This document shows, one piece after another, positions 8,075 to 14,574 of a stretch of DNA of 15,162 nucleotides (positions are counted from its first letter, which is position 1; the number at the start of each line of letters is the position of its first letter). The notes below the pieces were generated by a model that was given only the letters and a program-made list of their open reading frames with translations, was not told the DNA's origin and ran no database searches. The stretch is from positions 1 to 15,162 of the forward strand of contig CAZVXI010000070.1 in the NCBI GenBank assembly GCA_964631295.1, in the 5' to 3' direction. This DNA comes from CAZVXI01 sp964631295. GTDB lineage: Bacteria; Planctomycetota; Phycisphaerae; Phycisphaerales; SM1A02. Made by a program: the position numbers and the translations under genes.

Positions 8075-8680
8075 TCAACGGCGCTGGTTTCCTGTCTCTG
8101 CAATGACCCATGCTTCGAACTCGATCATTGCGCGGACATCATCTCGGCCAAGGTGGGTCAGTCGAACGGAACGCACCGCCTCAATATGCTCATCTGCTTC
8201 GAGCGATGCAATGATTTGACTGACTACAAGCCGATTCGCTTCCAACTCGAGTTTCCCACTCAGGCGTTCCGCTGATCGTGATGCGCCGATAAGGCGAGCA
8301 GCATCGCGCTTGTCGAGCATGCGGCCGCTGGTCAACTCGAAGCTGTCTTCACTGATCGCCGAACGGTGTTCATCAAGGATTCGATTCACAGACGAGTTGA
8401 TTTTCTCCGACGCGGCGCGACGGCTCTCGGGTACATCCACTTTGCCAATGGAGACAATCGTGTTTTTCTGGTTCTCAAAATCGCGCGCCAAATCGCTCGC
8501 GGAGCGCACTTCTGCGATGCGTGACTCATAGTCACTGGCCTGCTCTGCCCACGCCTGCCGCCTGGGATCAATCACTTCGGACCAGATCATGAATGCGGCA
8601 ATAAATACGAGTGCATAGATGCCCCACTGAACCGCACGTTGCTGTTTTTCAATTGTGTCAAACAGTCTGTCGAACATCAT
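8075..8680 (-). CDS. gspM: GspM-like T2SS inner-membrane assembly protein
   Basis: Predicted partner of GspL in the inner-membrane platform. The 201-aa protein has a short basic cytoplasmic N-terminus, one TM helix (about 18-36), a helical and probably coiled-coil stretch (about 42-115) and a C-terminal alpha/beta part (about 130-190) compatible with the ferredoxin-like fold of GspM and PilO. Family similarity is low, so the call depends on size, topology and position between gspL and the GspC-like gene. Its ATG overlaps the gspL stop as ATGA (8677-8680), and GGGAGA lies four bases upstream of the start, inside gspL, which suggests coupled translation at matched levels. A PilO-like name would also be defensible. 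Confidence 0.78.
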   Translation of the reverse strand: MMFDRLFDTIEKQQRAVQWGIYALVFIAAFMIWSEVIDPRRQAWAEQASDYESRIAEVRSASDLARDFENQKNTIVSIGKVDVPESRRAASEKINSSVNRILDEHRSAISEDSFELTSGRMLDKRDAARLIGASRSAERLSGKLELEANRLVVSQIIASLEADEHIEAVRSVRLTHLGRDDVRAMIEFEAWVIAETGNQRR

Positions 8681-10623
8681 TTCATCTCCCGCAGGCGCTC
8701 CATCAGCATCTGGAACTGGCCGTCGAGCTTTTCCAACGCTGCTTCATCATTTTGAAAGTCGCGCTTTGCATTGGCAACTTCTGTCAGTGCTTCCATGACC
8801 TGCCCGCGATCCATCTGACCGACCTGGTCTTTTGTGAGTAACTCGGGCATGACCTTGGTATTGGCCGACTCACTCTTCGCTTCGTCGCGCGTCGAACCGG
8901 ATATCTGGTCGTTCCCAATGGTGCCCCGACGATTCGGATTGCGCCGCCCACGCGATCCGCGGTCATCCTCTTCCGCAGCGGCACTGCCCGTCGCATCCTC
9001 GGCCATGGCAATCTGCGGATCGTCCTGCGGCGGCGTTGCGACTGTTGTCGGCGTGTCATCACTCCGCGAAGGCTGCGTGCTCCCAGCAGTGCTGGCGACT
9101 GTGGAATCAGCCGTACTTTCCTCGGTTGCAGCGTCGCTGTCCGGACCTTTTCCATCCACTCGCTGCTGCATGGTGAACTTGGCAAAGTCACGCTGATCGC
9201 CATAATCGACGGGGCGATGCGGATCCGCCACAAGTGCTGTAAGATCGAACGCATAACTGCCGACCATCTTCGACCGATCACCGAGGCTGTAAGTCACGTT
9301 TGTGAAGATGCGGGAATCCTGCATATCGCGCTGCATATTTGCGATCAACTGGAATGCATTCAGTTCACCAAGTGGGCGCGCAGTCCCTGAGACGGTGACG
9401 ATTTCGCCCTGTGTGATGCGAATCGTTTCGAGTTCGATGCCCGGCGGGGTATTGGCGGCAAGGTCTGCGAGGAGTTTGCTCATCGGCCAGGCCTGCTCAT
9501 CAAGCAGGCGGTACATTTCGAGCTGTTTCTCGGCGCGTTTGACTTTCGTCAGCTCGTTTTGCAAGTCACTGTGTCGGACTTTGAGTGCCGTCAGGCGCAG
9601 CCCGGTCATCAGCGTTGGCAGCGTACCCATCAGGATCAGGCAGGCGGCAATGGTGAGAACGGCGGCTCGTGGCGACGACAGCGCGCTTGCAAACTGCAGA
9701 ATGCGCGNNNNNNNNNNCGGTTTTTCCTGCGGGGGCTCCTGCTGAATGGCAGTGAGATCTTCGATTCCATCGTGACCCGCAAGCAGCACGCCGACGGCGA
9801 TGCCGAACTTCGACCACCAGTCGACATCGGCCTTTGCACCGTTTACACGCGTTGTCAGCGTGTTCATGATTTCAGGGGGCACGAGCAGTCGTGATTCGCC
9901 TGGGGCGACCGTTCGCAGTGTTTGCTGCACAGCGTTGATCATGGAATCGATGAACGCGTCATCGTGTCCGGCGTTGATGGCGGTTTCTGCGAACACACCG
10001 GCTGTCCGCTTGGACCATGCCTCGGTATCGCCGTCACTCTCGCATGCAGCACGATAGCGAATTCCCGAGGCGTGTGGCATTGCGATGCCAATGGCGCCGG
10101 TGTGTCGGTCCACGACGGCCAGCGGATCTGCTGGGCGGTTCTTGCCGATGATCCCGATGAGCCCCGCGATGTCGCCAGTGAAAGTCATCTGACGATCAAT
10201 CTCGGGAAGCTCGGGCTGTGCAGACTCAGGCCAGGCCAAGATAACACCATGACGCGATGTTTCGCCCGCAGCCGCAGGCAACGGCGCCATTGCAAGACGG
10301 TGTGATGGTGCAATGCCGACGAGGTGCGCCTCAGCCTGCAACTCCAGCACGCTGGGCAGTTGCGATTCCGGTACGTCGGGCAGATCAACGGTCCGGCAGA
10401 TGATCGCCGACGCGGGCAGTGCACAGATGATCTTCGATGGCGAATGCTTTCCGATGAACGTGTTGAGCCGGGTAGAATCTTCTGAGCGAAACTCCTGCGT
10501 CTCGATGATGCGAGGCTTATTGCCCTGCGTATCTGCGATAAGAACGCACCATGTCCGCCCGGCCTTGTGCAGGACTGCGGTCAGGTTTGCGTTCGTCTGG
10601 ATGGATTCCTTGCGATTTGCCAT
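8677..10623 (-). CDS. gspL: GspL-like protein: PilM-like cytoplasmic domain fused to PilN-like periplasmic domain, with disordered tail
   Basis: Predicted platform protein that links the GspE ATPase to GspM. About 648 aa with four unknown residues (303-306) at the N gap. Residues about 1-300 look like the actin-like (PilM/GspL cytoplasmic) fold, with an early 'LPDVPESQLPSVLELQAEAHL' segment typical of these proteins. A TM helix (about 320-342) and a coiled coil (about 343-375) lead into a ferredoxin-like PilN-type domain (about 380-450; 'PPGIELETIRITQGEIVTVSG'). Then come about 110 Ser/Thr/Ala/Asp-rich residues (about 495-605) and a charged C-terminal helix (about 610-648). Usual GspL proteins are about 380-420 aa, so this one is much longer. 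It starts 6 bases after the gspK stop and overlaps gspM by 4 bases. The frame agrees on both sides of the gap, but the true gap length is unknown. Confidence 0.85.
   Translation of the reverse strand: MANRKESIQTNANLTAVLHKAGRTWCVLIADTQGNKPRIIETQEFRSEDSTRLNTFIGKHSPSKIICALPASAIICRTVDLPDVPESQLPSVLELQAEAHLVGIAPSHRLAMAPLPAAAGETSRHGVILAWPESAQPELPEIDRQMTFTGDIAGLIGIIGKNRPADPLAVVDRHTGAIGIAMPHASGIRYRAACESDGDTEAWSKRTAGVFAETAINAGHDDAFIDSMINAVQQTLRTVAPGESRLLVPPEIMNTLTTRVNGAKADVDWWSKFGIAVGVLLAGHDGIEDLTAIQQEPPQEKPXXXXRILQFASALSSPRAAVLTIAACLILMGTLPTLMTGLRLTALKVRHSDLQNELTKVKRAEKQLEMYRLLDEQAWPMSKLLADLAANTPPGIELETIRITQGEIVTVSGTARPLGELNAFQLIANMQRDMQDSRIFTNVTYSLGDRSKMVGSYAFDLTALVADPHRPVDYGDQRDFAKFTMQQRVDGKGPDSDAATEESTADSTVASTAGSTQPSRSDDTPTTVATPPQDDPQIAMAEDATGSAAAEEDDRGSRGRRNPNRRGTIGNDQISGSTRDEAKSESANTKVMPELLTKDQVGQMDRGQVMEALTEVANAKRDFQNDEAALEKLDGQFQMLMERLREMK
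9708..9717. other. Assembly gap (10 Ns) inside gspL
   Basis: Ten undetermined bases lie between the PilM-like domain and the TM helix of gspL. Ten Ns is a common scaffolder placeholder, so the length may not be real. The protein reads sensibly in the same frame on both sides ('QEPPQEKP' before and 'RILQFASALSS' after), so the gene is probably intact with a short stretch missing in the linker. Confidence 0.99.
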
Positions 10624-10629
10624 GGTGTC

Positions 10630-12030
10630 TTACTGCTCCCGGTATTCCAGTATGCGGACGGGCAGGGTGGAACGATCAACCACCACAATCATGTCTATCG
10701 TAATTCCGCTCGCGTTCGAGCGGCCTCTTGAGACAATCGTGTAAATGTTGGAGACGGTGTCGAATCGTTGCGCTAATTGCAGCCAAATCTCATCGGTAAG
10801 TCCGGGAATCTCGCGCAGGTCGAGCATGCTGACGATGCCCTCTGCCCGTGAATCACGGAGGAAGATGATTTCGTCTGCGAGCGCTTCATCACCCAGCAGG
10901 TCACGCAGGTACTGCTGCGGAATGGTGTTGATGTTGATCCTGCCCGGTGGACGCGTGGCAGGGTGTACAACCGATGTTTCCTGCAACACGGCGAGCACCT
11001 GGGCTTCGGTCAGAGGTGGCACGAGATTCGCATCCAGGCCGGGCTGTGGCTGTGGTTGCCCACCTGGCTGGCCCGGCTGACCGGGCTGTTGCTGCTGTTG
11101 TTGCTGCACATTGCCATTCTCGTCAATCTCGGACAACTCAACGACAGCAAGCTGCTCTAGTTGATTGTCGAGGTTCTCGCCGAAATCCAACAGTTTCTCT
11201 GCTTGCAGTTCATCAACGCCAAGTCGGTCAACGAGTTCTTCGGGTGTTGCGCCGCGAAGCCAGATGCGAGGGTCGCCAGAGGCAGTTGCGCCGTAATCGA
11301 GCGAATACGCGGTCAGGTATTGCGACCAGCCGCCGTCCAGCCGGCCATCAACATTGTCCCTCGGCCACGTCGCGGATTCGTCATTCTCGTTCGGGTCGAG
11401 TTGGTAGTTGAGGTTCCAGTCCTCGCCGCGGAGGTACTCGGGCCAGATGCCTGCGACGAGTTCAAGTTCCGCGATCGTTCGAATGAGATCGTTGCGCGGA
11501 TCGTAGGGGGATTCGAGCGCGCGGTAGTAGTCTTCCTCAACGCCAAGCAGGCTTGGCTCATTGTCCTCATCGCGCCAGTCAATCATCGCCGAGGCGACGT
11601 CGATCGTCATATCATCAAGCAACATGAGGTCGCCCTCTGAGACGAGGTTCACGTTGAATCGGGAATGCTCATCGAGTGGACCAGCCCAGTGGCGATCATC
11701 GCGCCAATGGCGGATTGTGTACGTTGCCAGTCCGACATCGCCGGCGGATACGAACTCCATTTCGCGCACCATTGCAAAGGCATCGTCAGGCTCGGGCCGA
11801 TCTGTGAAATCTGCCATGACGGCAATTGTGTTCTCGACTCCGGCGCGCGCGGCCCAGCGGGACTGAATGCGCTGCACGACATCCTGACTCATCATCGCCT
11901 GTCGCCAGCCGAACAACTGAACAGATGCTGCAATTGTCGCACCAATGGCGATTGCCCAGACTGCTGCGAGCACTGTGGTGCCGCGACGGTTTCCGCTTCG
12001 TGTTGGTCGGATAAAGTGCGTTTGAAACAT
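10630..12030 (-). CDS. gspK: Minor pseudopilin GspK
   Basis: Large minor pseudopilin that caps the pseudopilus tip with GspI and GspJ. The 466-aa product has a class III leader ending RRG (15-17), with the mature protein beginning TTVLAAV and a hydrophobic helix to about 40. Position +5 is Ala, not Glu; lack of Glu5 is normal for GspK and fits a tip location. Family motifs are clear: 'DWRDEDNEP' (151-159), 'EEDYY' (165-169), 'DPRN' (177-180), helix-hairpin-helix-like segments near 261-285 and 400-415, and 'GRININ' (363-368). A Q/P/G-rich run at about 309-331 is an unusual linker, and the protein is longer than typical GspK (about 320-340 aa). The ATG at 12030 overlaps the gspJ stop by one base (TGATG). 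A GTG three bases upstream is also possible. GGGGG about 7 bases upstream may act as the binding site. Confidence 0.95.
   Translation of the reverse strand: MFQTHFIRPTRSGNRRGTTVLAAVWAIAIGATIAASVQLFGWRQAMMSQDVVQRIQSRWAARAGVENTIAVMADFTDRPEPDDAFAMVREMEFVSAGDVGLATYTIRHWRDDRHWAGPLDEHSRFNVNLVSEGDLMLLDDMTIDVASAMIDWRDEDNEPSLLGVEEDYYRALESPYDPRNDLIRTIAELELVAGIWPEYLRGEDWNLNYQLDPNENDESATWPRDNVDGRLDGGWSQYLTAYSLDYGATASGDPRIWLRGATPEELVDRLGVDELQAEKLLDFGENLDNQLEQLAVVELSEIDENGNVQQQQQQQPGQPGQPGGQPQPQPGLDANLVPPLTEAQVLAVLQETSVVHPATRPPGRININTIPQQYLRDLLGDEALADEIIFLRDSRAEGIVSMLDLREIPGLTDEIWLQLAQRFDTVSNIYTIVSRGRSNASGITIDMIVVVDRSTLPVRILEYREQ
11041..11106 (-). repeat. Low-complexity Gln/Pro/Gly-coding repeat in gspK
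   Basis: The minus strand has tandem CAG/CAA codons followed by CAG-CCC-GGT-like units, encoding seven glutamines and then repeated Q-P-G and Q-P pairs. The near-perfect trinucleotide run could slip during replication, so its length may vary between strains. It lies between the helix-hairpin-helix-like part and the 'GRININ' part of GspK. Confidence 0.8.
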
Positions 12031-12965
12031 CACTCATCCCCCGATCCGCCTGAGCCCGGCCTTGGCGGTGGGCGATTGGAAAGCCCGTCGTTTACTTCAT
12101 CCATGTTGGTAACGCCTGAGTTGTTGATGGCGTCGATGACTGACTGATCCAGACCGTTGGGATTGTCGTTGCCACCACTGCCGCCGGATTCATCATCAAC
12201 ATCAAGCAGCGGCGTCCCGAAGACATCTTCCAGGCCCAGCAGTGCAAGTTCTTCTTCTGAGGGAAGCAGATATTCCTGCAGCGGTGTCACACGATCAAAC
12301 GGGACAACCGTGCGGAGGGTCGTGAATGATGTGTCTTCGTACGGGTCTTCACCCATGCGGTGACCACTGGCAATGAGCGTGATGCGCACTGCTTTGGGCA
12401 GGCCGAGGTCGTCTGATCGCCACTCGCTGTGCCACCCGAATCCGTCGAAGGCTTCAAAGCTCAGGCCGACGATTCCTTCGATCATCGGCGACGCCTGTCC
12501 ACCGCCGAATGTGTATTGATCGGGGACCGGGTCGCGCCGCTGCCAGAGCGCCGGGCCGAGTGAGTCATCTTCGACGCGGTACTGGGTTTCGTATTCCAGG
12601 CCTTCGCCGTTGTAGTCGATGTCGCGCACAGGTCGCAGGGCTGTGTTGAAGAACAGAATCTCATCGCGGTCAACTTCGCCGATGGGACTCTGCTGCACGC
12701 CATCGGTGAGGTAGAACTGGCAGTCAAACAGGTCGTCACTGCGCGTCAGTGAGATCAGGTTGGCCCGAATCTCGCGCAAGGCAGCATCCGCGCGAAGCGT
12801 GGCGTCGAGTCGTTCCTTTGTGCCGTTCTTTGATCGCGCGAGCAGGCCGAGACTCGTTGAGATCGCGCTGATCACAAATGCCATGATGACGGTGGCGACC
12901 ATCATCTCAACGAGTGTGAAGCCGCGCCGCGGGCGATTTGGGATGTGTTTACAGATCAACATCAT
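12030..12965 (-). CDS. gspJ: Minor pseudopilin GspJ
   Basis: Minor pseudopilin that joins GspI and GspK in the tip complex. From the ATG at 12965 (311 aa) the leader ends RPRRG (11-15) and the mature protein starts FTLVEMMVA with Glu at +5, then a hydrophobic helix to about 43. The body has the GspJ-like beta segments ('VDRDEILFFNTALRP', 'YETQYRVEDD', 'LWQRRDP', 'IVGLSFEAFDGFGW'). About 78 residues at the C-terminus (234-311) are Asp/Gly/Ser/Asn-rich and go beyond the usual family length of about 200-230 aa. The frame is open up to 13016, but tandem ATGs at 12965 and 12962 sit a normal leader length before the cleavage site. The start overlaps the end of gspI by 14-17 bases. The gspK start overlaps its stop. 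Confidence 0.93.
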   Translation of the reverse strand: MMLICKHIPNRPRRGFTLVEMMVATVIMAFVISAISTSLGLLARSKNGTKERLDATLRADAALREIRANLISLTRSDDLFDCQFYLTDGVQQSPIGEVDRDEILFFNTALRPVRDIDYNGEGLEYETQYRVEDDSLGPALWQRRDPVPDQYTFGGGQASPMIEGIVGLSFEAFDGFGWHSEWRSDDLGLPKAVRITLIASGHRMGEDPYEDTSFTTLRTVVPFDRVTPLQEYLLPSEEELALLGLEDVFGTPLLDVDDESGGSGGNDNPNGLDQSVIDAINNSGVTNMDEVNDGLSNRPPPRPGSGGSGDE

Positions 12966-13464
12966 CGCCGTACTCACTTTGTCGAATTTTCTCTTCCCAG
13001 CGTTCATTGCGATCAAGCGGCTCGATCGGCTCGCGCGGGAACGGTGTTTCCCGCTCTATTGGCTGCGTGATGAGTGTCGTCAGTTGTACGGGCGGCTTCG
13101 CTCCCGGCCAGGTGACCGTGACGTTGACTTCAAAGGGGAGGTTGACGCCCTTGTCGCGCACTTCCACGTAGTACTCGAACTGTTCGAACGGCTCGGAGAA
13201 CGATCCCGCCGAGTCATACTTCTTGGGGTAGTACTCAGGTCCCTCGACAAGCACCATTGAGAGGATCTCATCAGCAAGCCATGCAGCCTGCACGCGATTG
13301 ACTCCATCTGCCTGTGCGGCAAGTGCGCGCGATGACACGGAGATTAACGCTGCAATACCGACCGCCAGTAACGTGCCGCCGACGATTGCATCTGCGAGTG
13401 CAAAGCCGCGCCGGGTATGTGCCCGTTGTCGGGCAGGCAGAGTAGTTCGAGGATGTGTACGCAT
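12949..13464 (-). CDS. gspI: Minor pseudopilin GspI
   Basis: Minor pseudopilin that nucleates the tip complex with GspJ and GspK. The 171-aa product starts at the ATG at 13464. The leader ends TRRG (17-20), and the mature protein begins FALADAIVGG with Asp, not the near-universal Glu, at +5 (residue 25). The hydrophobic helix runs to about 42, followed by a helical stretch that includes 'AAWLADEILSMVL', the equivalent of the conserved 'A..LAE..l' of GspI, and a small beta domain ('YYVEVRDKG', 'FEVNVTVTWPG'). A charged tail of about 40 residues ends the protein. The start overlaps the gspH stop by one base (TGATG) and follows a strong GGGAGGA site. The identification rests on order and on the GspI-like core; length is somewhat above the usual 120-130 aa. 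Confidence 0.9.
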   Translation of the reverse strand: MRTHPRTTLPARQRAHTRRGFALADAIVGGTLLAVGIAALISVSSRALAAQADGVNRVQAAWLADEILSMVLVEGPEYYPKKYDSAGSFSEPFEQFEYYVEVRDKGVNLPFEVNVTVTWPGAKPPVQLTTLITQPIERETPFPREPIEPLDRNERWEEKIRQSEYGDDVDL

Positions 13465-14066
13465 CACCAGTCCTCCCGATCGCGTCCCTGCATGTCAAGA
13501 TCAACGGCCTGCCTGTCGGGCGCGCCGCCAAAGCTTGGGCCGCCACTGTCGCGGATGCGCGGACCGACCGCGTGGCCGGGCAAATCGATGACCGCCTCGC
13601 GCGTCTCCCACACAAGGGTGATTGCAATATCCGGTCGCTGTGCATTTGGCTGCGCCGAGAGCGGCCAGATGGAAAAGTCGTAGTACTCGCCGTTCTCGGT
13701 TGCCCACACATTCTCGCCGGGACGAATGAACTCCGGCAGCTTCACAGGCCGATTGAGCGTGTCGCGAAACCACTCACCAGTGCGGCCGTCTTCGTCTGTT
13801 GCATCATAGTTGACGAGCAGAATCTCGTGTCGATCCATGTCATAAGTGATTCCAACACGGGTCGATCCAAGTGAGTCGCGCTGCGCATATGCGATCAGCA
13901 AATCAGCAACCTGCTCGACGGCAAGCCTGAACCGGCGTCCCTCTGTGTCCCACATTCGAGGCATCGCAACTGTGGCGAGCATCGCGATGATGATCACAAC
14001 AATCAGGACTTCAAGCAGTGTGAAGCCGTTTGGGGTGCATCGTGATGTGCGTTGCCGCTGGAGCAT
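13464..14066 (-). CDS. gspH: Minor pseudopilin GspH
   Basis: Minor pseudopilin of the T2SS pseudopilus. From the ATG at 14066 (200 aa) the leader is MLQRQRTSRCTPNG, and the mature protein begins FTLLEVLIVVIIIAML with Glu at +5 (residue 19) and a hydrophobic helix to about 35. A GspH-like body follows: a helix ('LAVEQVADLLIAYAQRDSL') then beta strands ('RVGITYDMDRHEILLVNYD'). The C-terminal segment (about 160-200) is Gly/Asp/Arg-rich. The frame is open 30 codons further upstream into gspG, but a start at 14066 leaves one base after the gspG stop and gives a normal short leader, so the longer form is unlikely. A single Pro-Asn precedes the -1 Gly where other pseudopilins here have Arg-Arg. Confidence 0.9.
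   Translation of the reverse strand: MLQRQRTSRCTPNGFTLLEVLIVVIIIAMLATVAMPRMWDTEGRRFRLAVEQVADLLIAYAQRDSLGSTRVGITYDMDRHEILLVNYDATDEDGRTGEWFRDTLNRPVKLPEFIRPGENVWATENGEYYDFSIWPLSAQPNAQRPDIAITLVWETREAVIDLPGHAVGPRIRDSGGPSFGGAPDRQAVDLDMQGRDREDW
13471..13477 (-). promoter_or_regulatory. Ribosome binding site of gspI
   Basis: The minus strand reads GGGAGGA, six bases, then ATG (13464). The site lies inside the last codons of gspH. Its spacing favours this ATG over the GTG at 13467, which would be only three bases away. Confidence 0.75.
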
Positions 14067-14067
14067 G

Positions 14068-14499
14068 TCAGTTGATAATGTCCTCGCTTTCACCTTCGCC
14101 GCCAGGCTGGCCATCCGCGGCATAGGTGACGATGTCAAACTCTGGATTCTCATCACCCGGGATGAGAATGATGTATGGCCTGTCCCACGGATCGATCAGA
14201 TCCTTCTCGCGCAAGTAGCCGTCAGCAACGAGCACATCAAGCTCGAAGTCGTCCGGTGGAATGCTGTAGCCTTGTCCAGCACACCATTGCATGACCTGTG
14301 ACGCAATCTGCGAAACCTCGCTCGAGGCGATCTTGTGCTTGCTCTCGCCGATACGTCCGAGCAGTCGTGGCGCGATCATTGCTGCAAGCAATGCGATAAT
14401 GGTTACCACGACAATCACTTCGAGCAGTGTGAATGCGCGTCGCGTCGTGCGGCGGGTCTGTCGTCGAGTGATTGAGTGGGTCATTTTTCTGGCTTTCAT
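14068..14499 (-). CDS. gspG: Major pseudopilin GspG
   Basis: Main building block of the pseudopilus that pushes substrates through the secretin. The 143-aa product has a basic leader rich in Arg/Thr, then RRA-FTLLEVIVVVTIIALLAAMIA: Glu is at +5 of the predicted mature protein, but the residue before the cut is Ala22 where Gly is standard. The GspG family pattern continues with 'APRLLGRIGESKHKIASSE', 'DPWDRPYIILIPG' and the calcium-loop motif 'ADGQPGGEGESEDI' near the C-terminus. Length fits the family (about 135-145 aa). The chosen ATG at 14499 has GGAG 11 bases upstream; an internal ATG at 14484 would give a leader shorter by five residues. The gene lies 75 bases after gspF and one base before gspH. 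Confidence 0.96.
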   Translation of the reverse strand: MKARKMTHSITRRQTRRTTRRAFTLLEVIVVVTIIALLAAMIAPRLLGRIGESKHKIASSEVSQIASQVMQWCAGQGYSIPPDDFELDVLVADGYLREKDLIDPWDRPYIILIPGDENPEFDIVTYAADGQPGGEGESEDIIN

Positions 14500-14574
14500 C
14501 GTGTGTCGATCTCCAAAGTCGTTCCGCTGCAGTAGAACGTTGGTGCATTATGAATCTTGCATTGGTTCGAGTGC
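14500..14574 (-). promoter_or_regulatory. gspF-gspG spacer with possible internal promoter
   Basis: This 75-base gap is the largest within the F-to-M part of the operon. The minus strand contains CATAAT (14547-14552), one mismatch from the -10 consensus, but no convincing -35 box at 16-18 bases. A weak 5-bp inverted repeat (CGTTC/GAACG, 14520-14539) also lies here. Extra transcription of gspG would make sense for a major pseudopilin, but the sequence evidence is thin. Confidence 0.2.

Noticed and set aside
14067..14156. 30-codon N-terminal extension of GspH overlapping gspG
   Set aside because: It would give an unusually long leader inside gspG; the ATG at 14066, one base after the gspG stop, gives a normal leader.
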